A DNA stretch of 64,000 nt from Dioscorea cayenensis subsp. rotundata (lineage: Eukaryota; Streptophyta; Magnoliopsida; Dioscoreales; Dioscoreaceae). Positions 39,830 through 52,526 of the stretch are shown here, piece by piece. Numbering within the stretch: position 1 is the stretch's first letter; every line of letters begins with the position of its first letter. The position numbers were made by a program, and so were the translations under genes. Where the stretch lies: assembly GCF_009730915.1 (NCBI RefSeq), contig NC_052477.1, forward strand, positions 24,508,578-24,572,577, read 5' to 3'. Below the pieces are notes generated by a model. It was not told where the DNA came from and ran no database searches. It saw nothing but the letters and a program-made list of their open reading frames with translations.

Positions 39830-41720
39830 CAAGAAATTTCTTTTCACTAATCATGTACTCATCTTCATGCTTAGTTCCTTTTTCAAGTGAATCAGCTACC
39901 TACAACATCAGAGATGTCATACAATCTTACAGTCAAAACATATCTAAAGTAATTACTACTACATGAGCACAAGTTCATCCAGCTATCAGACACATGATAT
40001 CCACTTTGTATTAGCAAAAAATAGCAAGCTAACATCAGGCTAAAATAATTAATTTCTACCATTCAAATGCAAGAACAAGCAAGAAAAGAGGAGAAGCCAA
40101 AGCAGTCAGACTTAAAATATAGCTATAGATTCACATTATGCCAATATAGCTGTAGATTTCCAATCTCCATATCATTTGATTTCAATCAAATGCAGATGTA
40201 AGAACACACACTATAAATAAATGACTCTGTGTACCTCAGTCCTCAACTTGAATGGATGCTGGCTGATAACCTTCAGCTTCTTACTCCAGTTCCTCCCTGT
40301 TGAATCAGTGTTATGAAGAAACACCAAATTCCAATTACAGCAAATGAAAGCAAACTAGAAGTATTGTAATGACATTTTTAAGAAGATTTTGCCAAAGTTC
40401 AATTTGATTCCTAACCAAGCTTTGGGTCTTGCTAAGGAGTATGCAAAGAAGTAGCGAATTAACTATAGGGAAGTACCTTTGAATCGTTTTAACCGCACAG
40501 TTTCCATCTTCTCTGATGCATCTTGGATTAATGAATCTAGTCTTGTCGGCTTAGGCTACTTAATTACCCTTAATGACAATATTTTTTTGTTAGCAGGCTC
40601 CAATCTTGCTACTTTGGACCCTCCAATTCTTGCGGAAGTGGCAGCCATGACCTTGGCTTTGGATGAGTGTATCAAGAGAAACTCGAGGCTTTCCTATATA
40701 TTCACAGACAATATGAGGCTCATCAACTTGGTGAAGGATTTTCAAATCTCAGTGCCCTGGCATCTTGAGTCGAAAGCCCGTCGACTTATTGCTCTTCTAC
40801 AACAACTTTAGAATCCTCATCTTGAGTTCATAAACAGAGAAGGAAACTTGGTTGCTGATGTCCTCTCCAAGCAAGCTCGCCTCAATCCGGAGCTTTCTCT
40901 CTTTGCCAAAGGGATGCAATTGCCTTTCTGGCTTTATAATGCTTGTTCTTCTATGAATATTGTTCTCTAGTTTCTAGTTTCTGTTCCTCTGTTCTTCTTT
41001 TTTGAGCTTCAGCTCTCTACCAGAAAAAAAATATTGTTTACAGTTCCATAAAACCTAAAAAACTCTATCAGTATTGCACTGAAAATTTTAACATTCAAAC
41101 TAAAAATTTCTCATATTGCATCTACTTCGCCTGCTCCCACCCAAAGTCCTACTCCCCAAGATCAATCTACAAAACATCAATTCACAATGGCATTAATGAT
41201 TATAATAAAAATTTCAAAAAATTCATGAAAACTCCGCATTTTCTTCGGCATTGCTTATAATCACTAACCTTTCATAATTGTTCTAGGTGAACATTGATAT
41301 ACAAAATGAAGCTAAATATTGGGTTTGAAATTTACAACTTAGAAGACATAAATGCATGGGCTAGTTTAAGATGTGGTTATAGAAAGGCGACTTGATTTCT
41401 CTTCGTCATTACCTCATGCCAAGGTTTGATCTAGGTTGTAACTTCATACCCATTTCCAGCTGTGCCTTTTCATATCACAGTTTGGATAGTGAGATTAAGG
41501 CATATATTTCTTGCAATTGTAAGGAATATTATCAACATTAGTTGCAGGGCCAACAACTATGAAAGTTCTTAAAGTACTGTGAAAAAAAAATGAAAGATTG
41601 AAAATTAAGTAAAAGTATGAACTCACAAAATTATTTTGATTAGCCAATGTTCTCTCTGTAGGCTCCACTGCAATGACAAGCATTTGGGTATAAATTAACA
41701 AACACAGAAATTAATATCAA
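39830..41720 (-). other. possible captured exon fragments around a LINE insertion
   Basis: Minus-strand exon-like pieces with splice signals. About 40330-40237 reads TDSTGRNWSKKLKVISQHPF then KLRTE before GTACAC. About 39907-39830 after TTGTAG reads VADSLEKGTKHEDEYMISEK. About 41672-41628 between GCAG and GTGAGT reads VEPTERTLANQNNF. HPFKLRTE is reminiscent of TPX2-type proteins, but that is weak. No complete gene can be assembled. They may be remnants of one gene or fragments carried by a transposon. Confidence 0.3.
40368..41030 (+). mobile_element. 5'-truncated LINE, RNase H end
   Basis: Plus-strand translation gives the RNase H tail of a plant L1-type LINE: SIFSDASWINESSLVGLGYL, PPILAEVAAMTLALDECI, YIFTDNMRLINLV, then a stop at 40809-40811. 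The same frame continues (HLEFINREGNLVADVLSKQA) to FWLYNACSS and a stop near 40970. An A-run at about 41022-41030 is the 3' end. A short possible target duplication (tattgt) flanks it. It is a dead copy. Confidence 0.65.
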
Positions 41721-42199
41721 ATTGCCAGCCAAGATTTGTCACTTGTTCTGATTAGATTGCATGATTGGATTTCTATGCGTAGAATAAGATATCATAGCTC
41801 TCAATTTCATATAATAATCAGATATGATGTAGTTACATTCTGAGAGTATTCTAAATGGAATTACACCAAACTTGGAAGAAAGATAGAAAACTGAGAAATC
41901 GAGATACATTCAAAAACTTTTTCTTTGTGCAAGATTTACAAAAACAAAATTCATTCAGTTGCTCTACTAGATGATATTCCATGGTTTCTGGGCTAACTAA
42001 AGCTTCTAATAATTACTTGACAAGTTTCCAAACAGTTGCTTTATCAAATCTGTTAGATGTATATATGTATATATATGTTGTGTTCTATTTGAAAAGATGC
42101 TTCATTAGAGTCTTGTGTGTGGAAAGATGCTATATTGGAGTCTGTGTTTGGAAAGATTCTCCATTGGCTAGTTGTGTTTGGAAGTGAAAATATGCTTCA

Positions 42200-43508
42200 A
42201 ATGAATAATTGGCTGTCCGGTGGGATTTCAAAGAAAAAAAAGAAACGGTGCCTTTGGTGCCAATGTATCTAAACGGAGACGCCAAGATATGGTGGAGAAC
42301 CCGGCAGGTAGAGGACCTGCGAGCGGGCCACACAACTTCTTCTTCTTGGGAGGACATCAAGAAGGAGTTACACGAGTAATTTCTCCCCGCCAACGCCGCG
42401 TGGGTGGCAAGGATAGAATTGCAGAAATTGAAGCATACCAGATCCGTGAGGGACTACGTCAAGGGATTCATATCCTTGATGCTAGATATTCCGGATATGT
42501 CCAAGGAGGACAAGCTGTTCAATTTTCAAACCGGGTTACAGCAGCTAGGCTTTTAGCTCTTCCACGACGGGAGCATCGTCGATTGATGTCTGTGCCGCAG
42601 GTCCAAGCGAGGACCGCCCAAGAGCGATCGTCTTCAAGGCAAAGTCAGAGACGGATGTAGGTAAGTTGGACTATGCTCCGCTAGATCCATCTGACAGCTC
42701 GAAGACCTTCTAAATGGGTAGTGTCGTGGCGGGGCGCCGAGGCCAACACTTAGTGCTGATGCTGACTAGCGGGAGCAGCAGGGTATACAATAGGGATGGG
42801 AACCGAGTATTTTCTTTATGATTGAGTCTAAGTGAATGTTGATACATTCCATTTTGGTTGTGATGTATTTTTTTTTTTTCCTTTGAACTCTGTATCAAGT
42901 GTATCAAGGACAGTGGTCCTTATGTTATGATTATGTTGTTGGCTTGTTTTGGACTAAGTCCCTTTGTGGTAGCACAACTTTGTAACGGTAGGACCTTGCG
43001 AGGCAGGGGCTAGACCCGTGTTACTTAGCAGGGGCGATGGTAGTTTGTTAGGCAAGGGATGTCGGAACAAATACAGATCTTTCAATCGAAGTTAGCCAGG
43101 TAGGATGACCAAGAGCAAGCGGGATTACCTTACCTCGATGGAGAGGGGACCAGTGGTGCTGTCCAAGGCAAAGACAGTGCAAGGGCAATAAATTATCATA
43201 TCATTTGACATAAAAGTCGGCTTCATGTTAAGGTACCAAAGAAGATCGAGTCATCCGTTGATGACCTCGACGGGTCCTAAGTAGGATCCAAGTTCTTGAT
43301 GGGAACTCAACTTCAGTGCGAGGGCGGACTGAAGACCATATCACCCGGACAAAATGGTGATCCAGAATTCAACTTCAACTCTCAAATGGTGTAGGTAAAG
43401 ATTGAAGATGACAAATGGAGTGGATAGCTAAGGATGCTACTTTGGGCGATGCCAGGGCAACTTAGTTTCCTACGACGAGGGCGTCAGACTTTCTCGGTAG
43501 GGGAGGTT
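42200..43508 (+). pseudogene. Ty3/gypsy gag relic and internal region
   Basis: In one plus frame from 42263: MYLNGDAKIWWRTR, WEDIKKELHE, stop, FLPANAAWVARIELQKLKH, VRDYVKGFISLMLDIPDMSK, LFNFQTGLQQLG. This is the conserved core of the gypsy gag (retrotrans_gag). Stops and shifts interrupt it. The downstream stretch to 43508 shows no clear protease, RT or integrase and ends in a polypurine tract (taggggaggt). Confidence 0.7.
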
Positions 43509-44281
43509 TGTTACAGGGCTTTTCGGCGTCACACCCTTGGCGCGAGAGTGACACGGCCGGTGAAGCCAGGGATGGTTTTTCCATTCCCTTAGACCGTTTC
43601 AGTACATTTGTACGGTTGGATATTTTACTCTTGCATGATCTGGTTTCATGACCGAGAGCGGAGTAGCGACCCGCTCGATTGGCAAGACTTAGAAAATATC
43701 GATCATCATTCGTATAAGCAAACGCGTACCAGCGGAGACTGACTCTCTATCAGCAGGAGCAATTATCGAGACATCCGGGGCGGATGCGCAGCAATTATTT
43801 GGCGCTGTGGATAGACGGAAGACAAGAGTGGAGAACATATAGTAACGACGGACCCCGGCTATTCTGTGTGTAGCCATTGGATAAGAACCCATTCCGTCTT
43901 CTTCCCCTAGGTCTTGGAATTCATGGGAATTCGGTCGTCTTCATGCTCTTGGCCAAGATGCCCTTCTTATGGCTATATAAGGGCCTTCCTTCTCCTTGAA
44001 TGATCATCCTCTCATTCTCATTTCTCTCTTCTCTTAAGAGAGCTCTTCTTGTGAGCTTAGAGGCCGGTGTGCTCTAAGGAAGAGAGACTTGCCTAGTTGT
44101 AAAGTTTCCATCTCAATCTAGAGAGTTTAGTTTTTCTCTCTTATACTTTGGTGTCTTTCTCTTGGTTCCTTCGTGGTTATGGCGATTTAGCCATCCTTGG
44201 GTTTGTTTTTCTTGGCAGCAGGCTGATTCGCGTAGGGCGAGTGCCGCACCGGTTATACTTTGATTATTAACCCTCGTATCA
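43509..44281 (+). mobile_element. LTR with TATA box, preceded by PPT and followed by PBS
   Basis: A 773-bp segment begins TGTTACAGG directly after a purine tract and ends ...GTATCA. A tRNA-iMet-type primer binding site (TGGTATC, 44284-44290) follows. A good TATA box (ctatataagg, about 43972) lies in the middle, as in a U3 promoter. No second LTR copy was found in the window. Confidence 0.6.
43972..43981 (+). promoter_or_regulatory. TATA box in the LTR
   Basis: CTATATAAGG within the LTR, where the U3 promoter is expected. Confidence 0.55.
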
Positions 44282-45224
44282 AGTGGTATCTACTATTCCG
44301 ATCGGGCATGACTAGGATCTTGGATCCTTTTTGTAACATGGTTACAGAGCTACTGTTCCGATCGGCCGTGACTAGGATCTTGGGTTCCACATCCACTGTG
44401 GGTCCAGGAGGTGTTGGGACGCAGTAGTTAACCTGGTCCATAGTCCCACATCGCTTATAAGCTAGCCGTCCCTCTAACTTGAGTTATGGAGAAGTTAGGG
44501 TGGTGGGTCTCTGTATTAACAAAATCCAATATCAATAAAAATCACACCAGCAACGGATTCAATTGCACCCCCAATACCTGTTTGAATGCAAGCAAACATT
44601 GCATAATGCTTAGTGAAACTTGCAACTAAAAAACATGCTTGTTGGGAGTATATAAGAAAGGATATCAAAGTATAAATGGCTGCCACAAAAACAATCACCT
44701 TAACATAGCCCATAATCATTCTCAAACTAAACTAGCAGTAGAAGCCTTCATTGATACACCTCATCAAATTAATCGCTGAATTCAGAAATGCCAATGGAGA
44801 TGTCAAATGATTCCTTCTCAGAAATAAGTTATCGTGAGTTACATTCATATTGCCTTCCCTTTCATTTGTTCAAATGGCAACTAGATTGTCTTAAAATTTA
44901 TAAATCATTTAACTTCCCAAGAGAAGCAATTCAAGTTGAACTCGAATTGTAGATACTTGAATCACAGTCTTGTAAAACATATTATGACTTGCTATATTTT
45001 GGTATCATTACAAAGCAAGACTTACTGAACTATATATATATATATATATATATATATCATTTGATCTTATCACAAAATCATTGGCTTTTTCTTGTTCTTT
45101 TGTTTTTCCCTAATTTTTATGTCATAATGTTGTCACCGGCTACTTCTACTCAGCTTCCTTTGTCAATTAATCTTTGTTGGTGTGAATCATGTGATTATGC
45201 TTTAAATTGTGCTCTTCTTCTGGA

Positions 45225-46290
45225 TGCATAATTCATGCTTAAGTTAATCCTGCAGCATTAGACCCCGCCCATTTTAAACTGTGCTTCTTTTCTGCATAAT
45301 TCATTTTAGCAAAAAGCACAGTTTCAAAGCCCAGAGCATGGTCATGCTTCTGGGAAATATGGCTTAAGCACACCTGTGCTTAGTCCATTCTTTTTAGTGC
45401 TTGGGAGAAGATTCTCATTCTTTTCATTTTGTGAAAAACACGACCTAAGGACGCCCGTACTTAGGCCGTGTTGATCCCGAAAAGCACATTTTAAGCCATA
45501 TCTAGGTCATTTTAAAGGGCATTCTTCTTTCTCCTCTCTGGGGAGACGACTAGCCTTCTTCCCTTTTACTTTTCTTGGCCTGGAGATCAATGATCGGAGA
45601 GATTCAAGAGACAAAAGGGAGTTCATGGACTCTTACTTCTTTGTTTTCTCATTCTTCTTCTTGTTGTGTGTACACATGAGAGGCTAATCATTCTCCAGTG
45701 CCTTGGATCTATGAACTTGGAATTTATATGTATTTTGACTTATTCTTTTGTAATGACTATGGAGTCTTATTATTTGTTCCTATGTTAAACCTTGTGTTTT
45801 ATAACTTGATGTGAATGATTTGCGTTGTTGTGATTGCAAAACTTGACTTATGTTTGAGTGTCGTAGTTGTTGCCATTGGGTGATTGCAAAACTTGACTTG
45901 CATGATACACGTAATTGTGATTGAAAACTTGACATATTTGAGTGTCATAGATGGAACATTGCTTCTAGAGCATACATAGGAGCCATAGGAGATAGTCATT
46001 GTAGAAGAGTCAATACATGCTTCTCTAGGGGATTAGTCTGGGGCACTGCTCTATCTCTATGTTTGTCACCTAGTTCATTTCCAGCCATTATCAGTTATCA
46101 TTTCCCCTGTTAGGTTCCTAGTTATTTTCTTTACTCAAATTTTTTATCAGGCTAGATATTAGAAGAGAAATTAATATCGAGAGTCACAGTTGCTATGGTT
46201 CGACAACCCTATCCTTTGGGGTACCACTTTATTACTTCATATGACCCGTTCACTTGTGGAGCGTACATCATGCCGCTTTTCAGAAGTTGG
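45225..46290 (+). repeat. possible LTR-retrotransposon fragment
   Basis: Non-coding, repeat-like sequence (inverted aagcacag words near 45270-45480, repeated gattgcaaaacttgacttg at about 45833 and 45884). It ends with ttcgacaaccctatcctttgg...taccac, a phrase resembling terminal regions of plant gypsy LTRs. Boundaries not found. Confidence 0.35.
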
Positions 46291-46315
46291 AAGAAATGAT
46301 ATCACTTCGTGTACT

Positions 46316-46551
46316 TCTAATGTTCATTTGTCAGAAAGTGAGAATAGAATCTGAGAATTTAAATATTGGGTGAAGTTTTATGAGTTCAAAAAAAAAAACT
46401 TTCAAAGTGAAGGGAAGTGAGTTTTTATCGATCGGTTCATTTCCTCCCTCCCACTTCAGTAAAAAAACTACTGAAGTGGGTTTAATTTAAAATCCACTTC
46501 AGTTGGAAGTGAGGGAAGTGAGGGAAGTGATATAAATGAACATTAGAAATG
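46316..46551. mobile_element. small hairpin MITE-like element
   Basis: Ends TTCTAATGTTCATTT (46316) and its reverse complement AAATGAACATTAGAA (46535). The inside contains further inverted pieces, for example cacttcagtaaaaaaactactgaagtg. About 235 bp, non-coding. Confidence 0.55.
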
Positions 46552-46559
46552 GAGGAAGT

Positions 46560-47840
46560 CAGACCATTTCTCTCCGCTTCTCCCTAGTTCCCGTAATGAA
46601 CACCTCCTTACTTTACAAGAAACATGAGTGCATTTTCATTTTCAGGTCACTATCTCTTACATCTATTAATTTGAAAATTAATCAACTGTTTATCTTTTGG
46701 GTTTTTGCATTTCTTCTCACGAAAAGATAAAAATTAAAGTAGCATAAGCGGCGCGGTAAAAACGTATCCAGTTTCCAAAGTCTCCCATGTGAGATACGCA
46801 CAATCTTGACGCACAAATTTCAGACCTAACTATCAGCATGTGGCCTCATGTGTTCTCACACCCATAAAAAGATAGTTTCCTCTGAGTTTCTGCCTGTTTC
46901 TCTAGCTCTCTAATTATATACATTTTGTTTTTAGTTTCGATTTTCCTCTATTGGTTTTATTTTCTATATTTTTATGTACTTTTACTTTTGCCTTAACGTT
47001 TATCCTTTAAAAAAAAAATATTGCATCGAACCAAGCACGTACTATATATATTAATGGTTGAAGTAATTATATTTATATATTAGATGTAATTTCAGTTGCT
47101 TATGACTTTTCACTCATTTACAACTAACTAGTGATATGATAAATATATAAGTTTGAAGATGAAAGGGGTATGGGCAAACAAATCAAAGAATAAGGAATGG
47201 TTGAATAAGAGCCACATCCAACCCAGATAACGAAGCTAAAAGTCCATGAGAATTAAATGAATGGGTTTATATTTTTCAAACCCAATGGAAAAACGAAAAT
47301 TGAAATGAGTGATACAGAATAGAGACAACCGCTTTTTTTTATAACATTCGGTGGCAACATTTAAAACAAAGCCCTAATCAATTGCCCACCAATATTTCAT
47401 GCGCATTAATTGCATATCATGAGGCCACACACATATTCTTGATGAAATTAATGTTTCTTTTTTTCAAATAAGACTTAAATTGTCAAATTTAATATAAAGT
47501 GAAATCTTTTTTTTTTTCTTTTATAGAAATTTTTCAAAAATTTCATCATCTATGACATATTACCTCATGTTCTTGACTTTATATTTTTCTATAAATTTGA
47601 ATAAATCACAAACTCTTAATTTATTATATATATTAAAATGAGAGTCAAATCCTTAATTTTTCATTTGGGAAAAAAAATAAACTGCCACTCTTTTTATTAT
47701 AGAGGTGACTATAACTTTATATATATATATATATATATAAAATTAAATTCAACTCTTCTTGGTTATCTTTATTAAAAAAAAAAACCGAACATCAATTCTT
47801 TATCTCCTTTCGTCATAAGATTTATGAAGCATCTATGCAT

Positions 47841-47876
<36 letters not shown>

Positions 47877-47910
47877 TATTTTTTTGGAAAAAGACATCTA
47901 CGAGATAGTA
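46560..47910. other. AT-rich intergenic DNA
   Basis: No gene seen. (TA)n at about 47718-47738 and a compound (AC)n(AT)n at about 47840-47874. Confidence 0.5.
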
Positions 47911-47913
47911 TAA

Positions 47914-48599
47914 AGGGCATTTAGTTGGATGTAATTGAAAATGCGATTGGATTTAGTATTACTAAATCATGATTTTGAAAAATTCGGAGAGTCAGTCGGT
48001 GTTTAGTTTGGGACGTATTTGTAATGCTGAATTATAAAATTTTGTGTTTGGCTGGAGGGATTTGTAAATTTAGATTTTATTAATTAATTAATATAATATA
48101 ATATATTAATTATATATTATATTACTAATATTAATTACACTATAATCATATTTTATTTAATATTTTATAAAATATAATTATAGTGTAATTAATTTTATGA
48201 GTAATTAATAGAATTAATATATAATTAATTTATTATAATAAATATAATATATTGATTATTTATTAAAATAATTAATATAATATAATATATCAATTATGTA
48301 CTATAATAATAATAATATTAATTACACTATAATTATATTTTATTTAATATTTTATAAAATATAAATATAGTATAATTAATATTATAAGTAATTAACATAA
48401 TTAGTATATTAATTACTGGATGGGATTCACTGGATGTGATTTCAAAATTCGGTCATTTTGGCCAAATTCCATAATCCCATGACTTTTGGATTTGAAAATA
48501 CAAAAAGAGATTCAAATCCATGAAAACAAACAAAGTATTTCTCAAATCCAAAGATTTTCAAATGTAAGTATTTCCAAATTCGGCCTAGTAAACAGCCCC
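47914..48599. mobile_element. Tourist/PIF-type MITE
   Basis: A 686-bp element starting agggcatttagttgg and ending ggcctagtaaacagcccc, flanked by TAA (47911-47913 and 48600-48602). The AT-rich interior has mirrored halves around aatataattatagtgtaatt words. The trinucleotide duplication fits PIF/Harbinger. Confidence 0.6.
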
Positions 48600-49173
48600 T
48601 AAAGGCACGCGATCTCTCTTAATTAACTTGTCAGTCATAAATTTATGTATATATAGCAAAAGTTTGTACATTCAATTTTGATTTTTTTATTAGTTTAATT
48701 ATTTTAATAAAAATAATTTAACTGTTGAAGGAGAATAATGTTCACGATAAAAAAATAATTTTATTACTGTCACTGGCAGTGGTTGAAGATTCACAACAAA
48801 TATCAAGTATATATGCTCATTTAACATAATATGATATATATATATATTATATATTACGGCTTCATTCTTTACTCAGCTTGTTTCCATTTTGAAGGAGAAC
48901 TTTTATTCTACATCATTATGTTTTGATGCAATTAATGTTTTATTATAATAAAATAAATAAATTATCTACTTAAAATAATATACCTTGTTTTACTCTACAA
49001 TTTATGGTATTGATTCTCATAAAATACTTTATTATTAAACAATAATTGTCTTGACTTTATTTAATTGCATACCATTTCACGTTGATACAACAAGAAAGAC
49101 ATACATAAAGGCTTAGGTGAATGAGAATTTTAAGGAAGATCATAATGATATATAAAATGCAACATATGATATT

Positions 49174-49906
49174 TCAGAAATAAGCCATAGATGCAAGACG
49201 AGGTGTAACAAAGGCCTTAATAGGCACTGCTTTTGGTATGACCAACCCTGGTGTCTCTTTCAAATCAATCTCCTCCCCTTTTGGCATTTTCCAGTTAAAT
49301 CCATGCACAAGTATACCTAAGAGATACTGGACAAAAACCATACCAGCTTGTTTTCCAACACATATCCTTCGTCCAGCTCCAAAAGGTATCATTTCAAAAT
49401 CAGTACCATGAGGCTCTATATTAACAGCCTTACCACCTGGGAGAAATCTCTCTGGAATAAACTCTAATGGGTTTTCCCATATATCTGGATCTCTACCAAT
49501 GGCCCATATATTAATGAGAAGTCTGGTGTCCGCAGGGATATGATATCCCTCCACCTCACATGCCTCATAGGAGTAGTGTGGGATGCTAAGTGGTGTGGAT
49601 GCATGCAAACGTAATGCTTCTTTGCAAACAGCTTGGAGATAAGGAAGATTTGATATATCATCCTCTTCTAAAATGCGCTCTTGTCCAATAATAGCATCCA
49701 TCTCTGACTGTAATCGTTTCATAATGATAGGATTGTTGATCAACTCAGCAAGTGTCCATTCAACAATGATTGTTGAAGTGTCGGTTCCCGCTATGAACAT
49801 ATTCTGTAAAATATAAAAAATACCATTTATGATTTTTTAATATTTGGTAGTATTTTCTGTTACAAATCAATACTAATCTTTAAAAATATACTTAAAAAAA
49901 TAATGA

Positions 49907-49945
<39 letters not shown>

Positions 49946-51903
49946 TTCCTACGCAAACTGGGATAGGCACTTAACTTGTCAAACAATGCCTAATGGAAGT
50001 AGGGGTGTATTTGAGGCGAGCCGTTCGTGAGTAGCTCGGTGTTCGGCTCAATAAAGGCTCGCCTCTGCATTATCTATATCAGAACGAGCCAGTCAGACAT
50101 CATTTTCAAGCTCGATTAATAAAGCGAGCAAAGCTTTAGCGACCAAAAGTTCGCTCGCTTTTTGGCTCACGACTGTACTCGTGACCAAAGCTCATGAACA
50201 AGCTCGTTTATAAGCTCGATTGTGAGCTCGTTTATATATATATATATATATGTATATGTATATTAAGGTGTATATGTGACTATGTAATTGTTGTCAATTT
50301 GAGTTACACATATAGGGCTATAAACTACTATTTAAAGGCTAAGCTCATTAAAAGCTCAGGTCAACTAGTTCATTAAGTTAAATGAGCTCATAAGATAAAC
50401 GAGCCAAGCTTGAACACCACCAAACTCGGCTCATTAAATCTTGTGAAGAACTCGTTTATTGTATAATGAAAAGTTCGTTTATAGTATCATTTACAATTTT
50501 ATTTGTAACAATCATTAATATAATCAAACTTAATCAAACTCAAATCGTGTTGAGTCACACTTGATAATGATTCATTAAATAAGTTTACTAAATAAAAAAA
50601 TAAAATATTAAAAAAAATAGTCAAGCCTTAATCAAGTTAGCTAGCTAAGTCTAAGCTTCGAATTTTCTTAACAAGTTGAGCTCGAGCATGAAGCTCGAAG
50701 AAACTCGGTTAAAATAGTAACGAGCCAAGCTTGAACATAAAAAATGAAGCTCGAAGAAAGCTCGGCTCGAGTTCAAGCTCGATTAAATAGTAACGAGCCA
50801 AGCTTGAACAAGGCAAAGTTCGGCTCGGCTCGGCTCGGCTCGGCTCGGCTCGTTTACAGCCCTAATGGAAGCATGGGATGATTAAAAAATAGTGCAACTG
50901 AGCCAATCTAGTTTGATATGACCACCAAATAAAACCATATCAAATATAAAAAAATAATATAGCCCGTGGTGGGATCACGTAATGAGAGTTGATCACGTCA
51001 TCGAGAGAAGGGGCCCACGATGTTCACGCTCGACAACTTCTCACCATCATCGCCACGGAGCTCGCTAGCAAAAAAACAAGATCAATGAAGTCCGGGCACC
51101 CTCTCTCTCTTTCGCTGCTGCCTTGTGCAAAGCCGAGATCCTCTTCATCATCTCGTCCCACCTTCCGATGGGCTTTTGACCACCTTGGCCTTTACGCCCA
51201 GTAAGTCCATCCAACCAATCCCCCAGCACAAAAATCCCCTATATTGAACATCCCAAAGACCGACTCATCAACTCCTTCGAACATCCTTGAACTTACCCGA
51301 CTCCTCATCAACACTTCCAAACACTCTCGCTCAACATCACACGTTCAATGATGTTGGTTGTGGCGCATATGAGCATCTCTGAAAGTAAAACAGGTTTGGC
51401 TAGCTTGCTAGACTCGTGCATGGCGTGGAGCATGTGCGTGACTTCGGAGCGCCTCACGTCGGCCCACTTGGCGAAGCCTTTGTTGCCGAAAGCATGTGAA
51501 TGGTGCCGAGCCGCGGGAGGAGTTTCCGATGGGGTGTGTAGTTGGAGAAGACTATGTCATCGCCGCTGTACGCGGCTTCTTTGGTTTTCATGGTGGCGGT
51601 TGGGCGGTTGGCGAACTGGTGATCGAAGATGGTCAGGAATGAGCGAGCAGCGGAGGATGTGGACGCTACGACCACACTTCTTGTGCCGAGCTTGAGGTAC
51701 ATGATGGGGCCGTACCGTTTGGCGAGGTTGGCAAGGGAGACGTGAGCTGCTGGGCAGATGAGTGGGAGAGCGCCGAGGATTGGGTAACCTCTTGGGCCGG
51801 GTGGAACTGGGAGGGTTGAAAGGCGGTGATGGCGGAGGAGAAGGTGGAGAAGGAGAGGGGAGAAGAGAGAAGTGAGGATGATGAGCAGGAGTGTTGCATC
51901 CAT
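49174..51903 (-). pseudogene. CYP75-like cytochrome P450 (locus 3), decayed exon 1, intact exon 2
   Basis: Exon 2 (49803-49174) is an intact 209-residue frame after a canonical TTTACAG acceptor: AGTDTST, ExxR in [32 protein letters not shown]. Exon 1 starts at 51903 with anchor LLLIILTSLFSPLLLHLLL, hinge [20 protein letters not shown] and stays in frame to about 51470. Beyond that the homology ([60 protein letters not shown]) is broken by several indels and stops down to about 50985. The C-helix reads HRKLLPR, where locus 2 has WKL, so a conserved Trp is lost. A hAT MITE (50000-50863) sits in the intron. Likely a pseudogene. Confidence 0.8.
50000..50863. mobile_element. hAT-type MITE, copy 2, inverted, in P450 intron
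   Basis: An 864-bp copy of the 10335 element in opposite orientation. It starts TAGGGGTGTATTTGAG, ends TTTACAGCCCT, and has target duplication aatggaag (49992-49999, 50864-50871). Near its right end is a pure tandem run of ggctc units at about 50820-50850, absent in copy 1. Confidence 0.88.
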
Positions 51904-51972
51904 TGTGATTTGCAGTTGTTGGTTTCTGGTGATGTGCTTTTGGGGTAGTGGCCCTTTGTTGATTGGATTGGG

Positions 51973-51980
51973 TTTAAATA
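51973..51980 (-). promoter_or_regulatory. possible TATA box of P450 locus 3
   Basis: TATTTAAA on the minus strand about 70 bp before the ATG. Position is suitable; no other support. Confidence 0.35.
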
Positions 51981-52526
51981 GGCCTAGAATGAGGGTAGTT
52001 GGGTTGGGTTAGTTCGGAAAAAGTCAGCGTGATAGCCTTTGTCATACTAGGATTGTTTGTCGGTTCATTTTTTTCTTGTGATGGGACAAGGGGAAATGGT
52101 TTTGAATTAGTTTATGGGTGGATGAAATGTGATTTATCTTTCGAGGGATTATTAGTTGGAAGAAGATGGATCTTTGAATTAGTTTCATCGGAGGATAAAA
52201 ATGTGATTCATCTTTTAAGGGGATATTAAGTTGGAAAATTGAAGGATCATGAGGTTGCTTGCAAGTTTCAAATAGATTTTGTAAATTGTTACCATTTTTT
52301 TATACCTTAAAAAAATTCTAGTTTTTTTCTTATTTTTTTTTTTTACAAATTAGATAAGTCATGACTTGCACAATACAAAAATTGATCATTTATCTCATGC
52401 ACATTCATTCAACAAAAGAAAAAATTGAATTACAAGTCTATCCCTACTGTTGTGGATCTTTTTTTAGTATTACTATATCAGTTAAATTTCAAATTCTGAA
52501 CAATAAAAGTTCTCATAAACATTTAT

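Noticed and set aside
42220..42660. 146-codon plus frame over the gag relic
   Set aside because: The gypsy gag homology is in a different frame; this frame is a shadow.
44516..44725. Minus-strand frame with hydrophobic, membrane-like translation
   Set aside because: 69 codons, no recognised family and no splice context; could be a gene scrap or chance.
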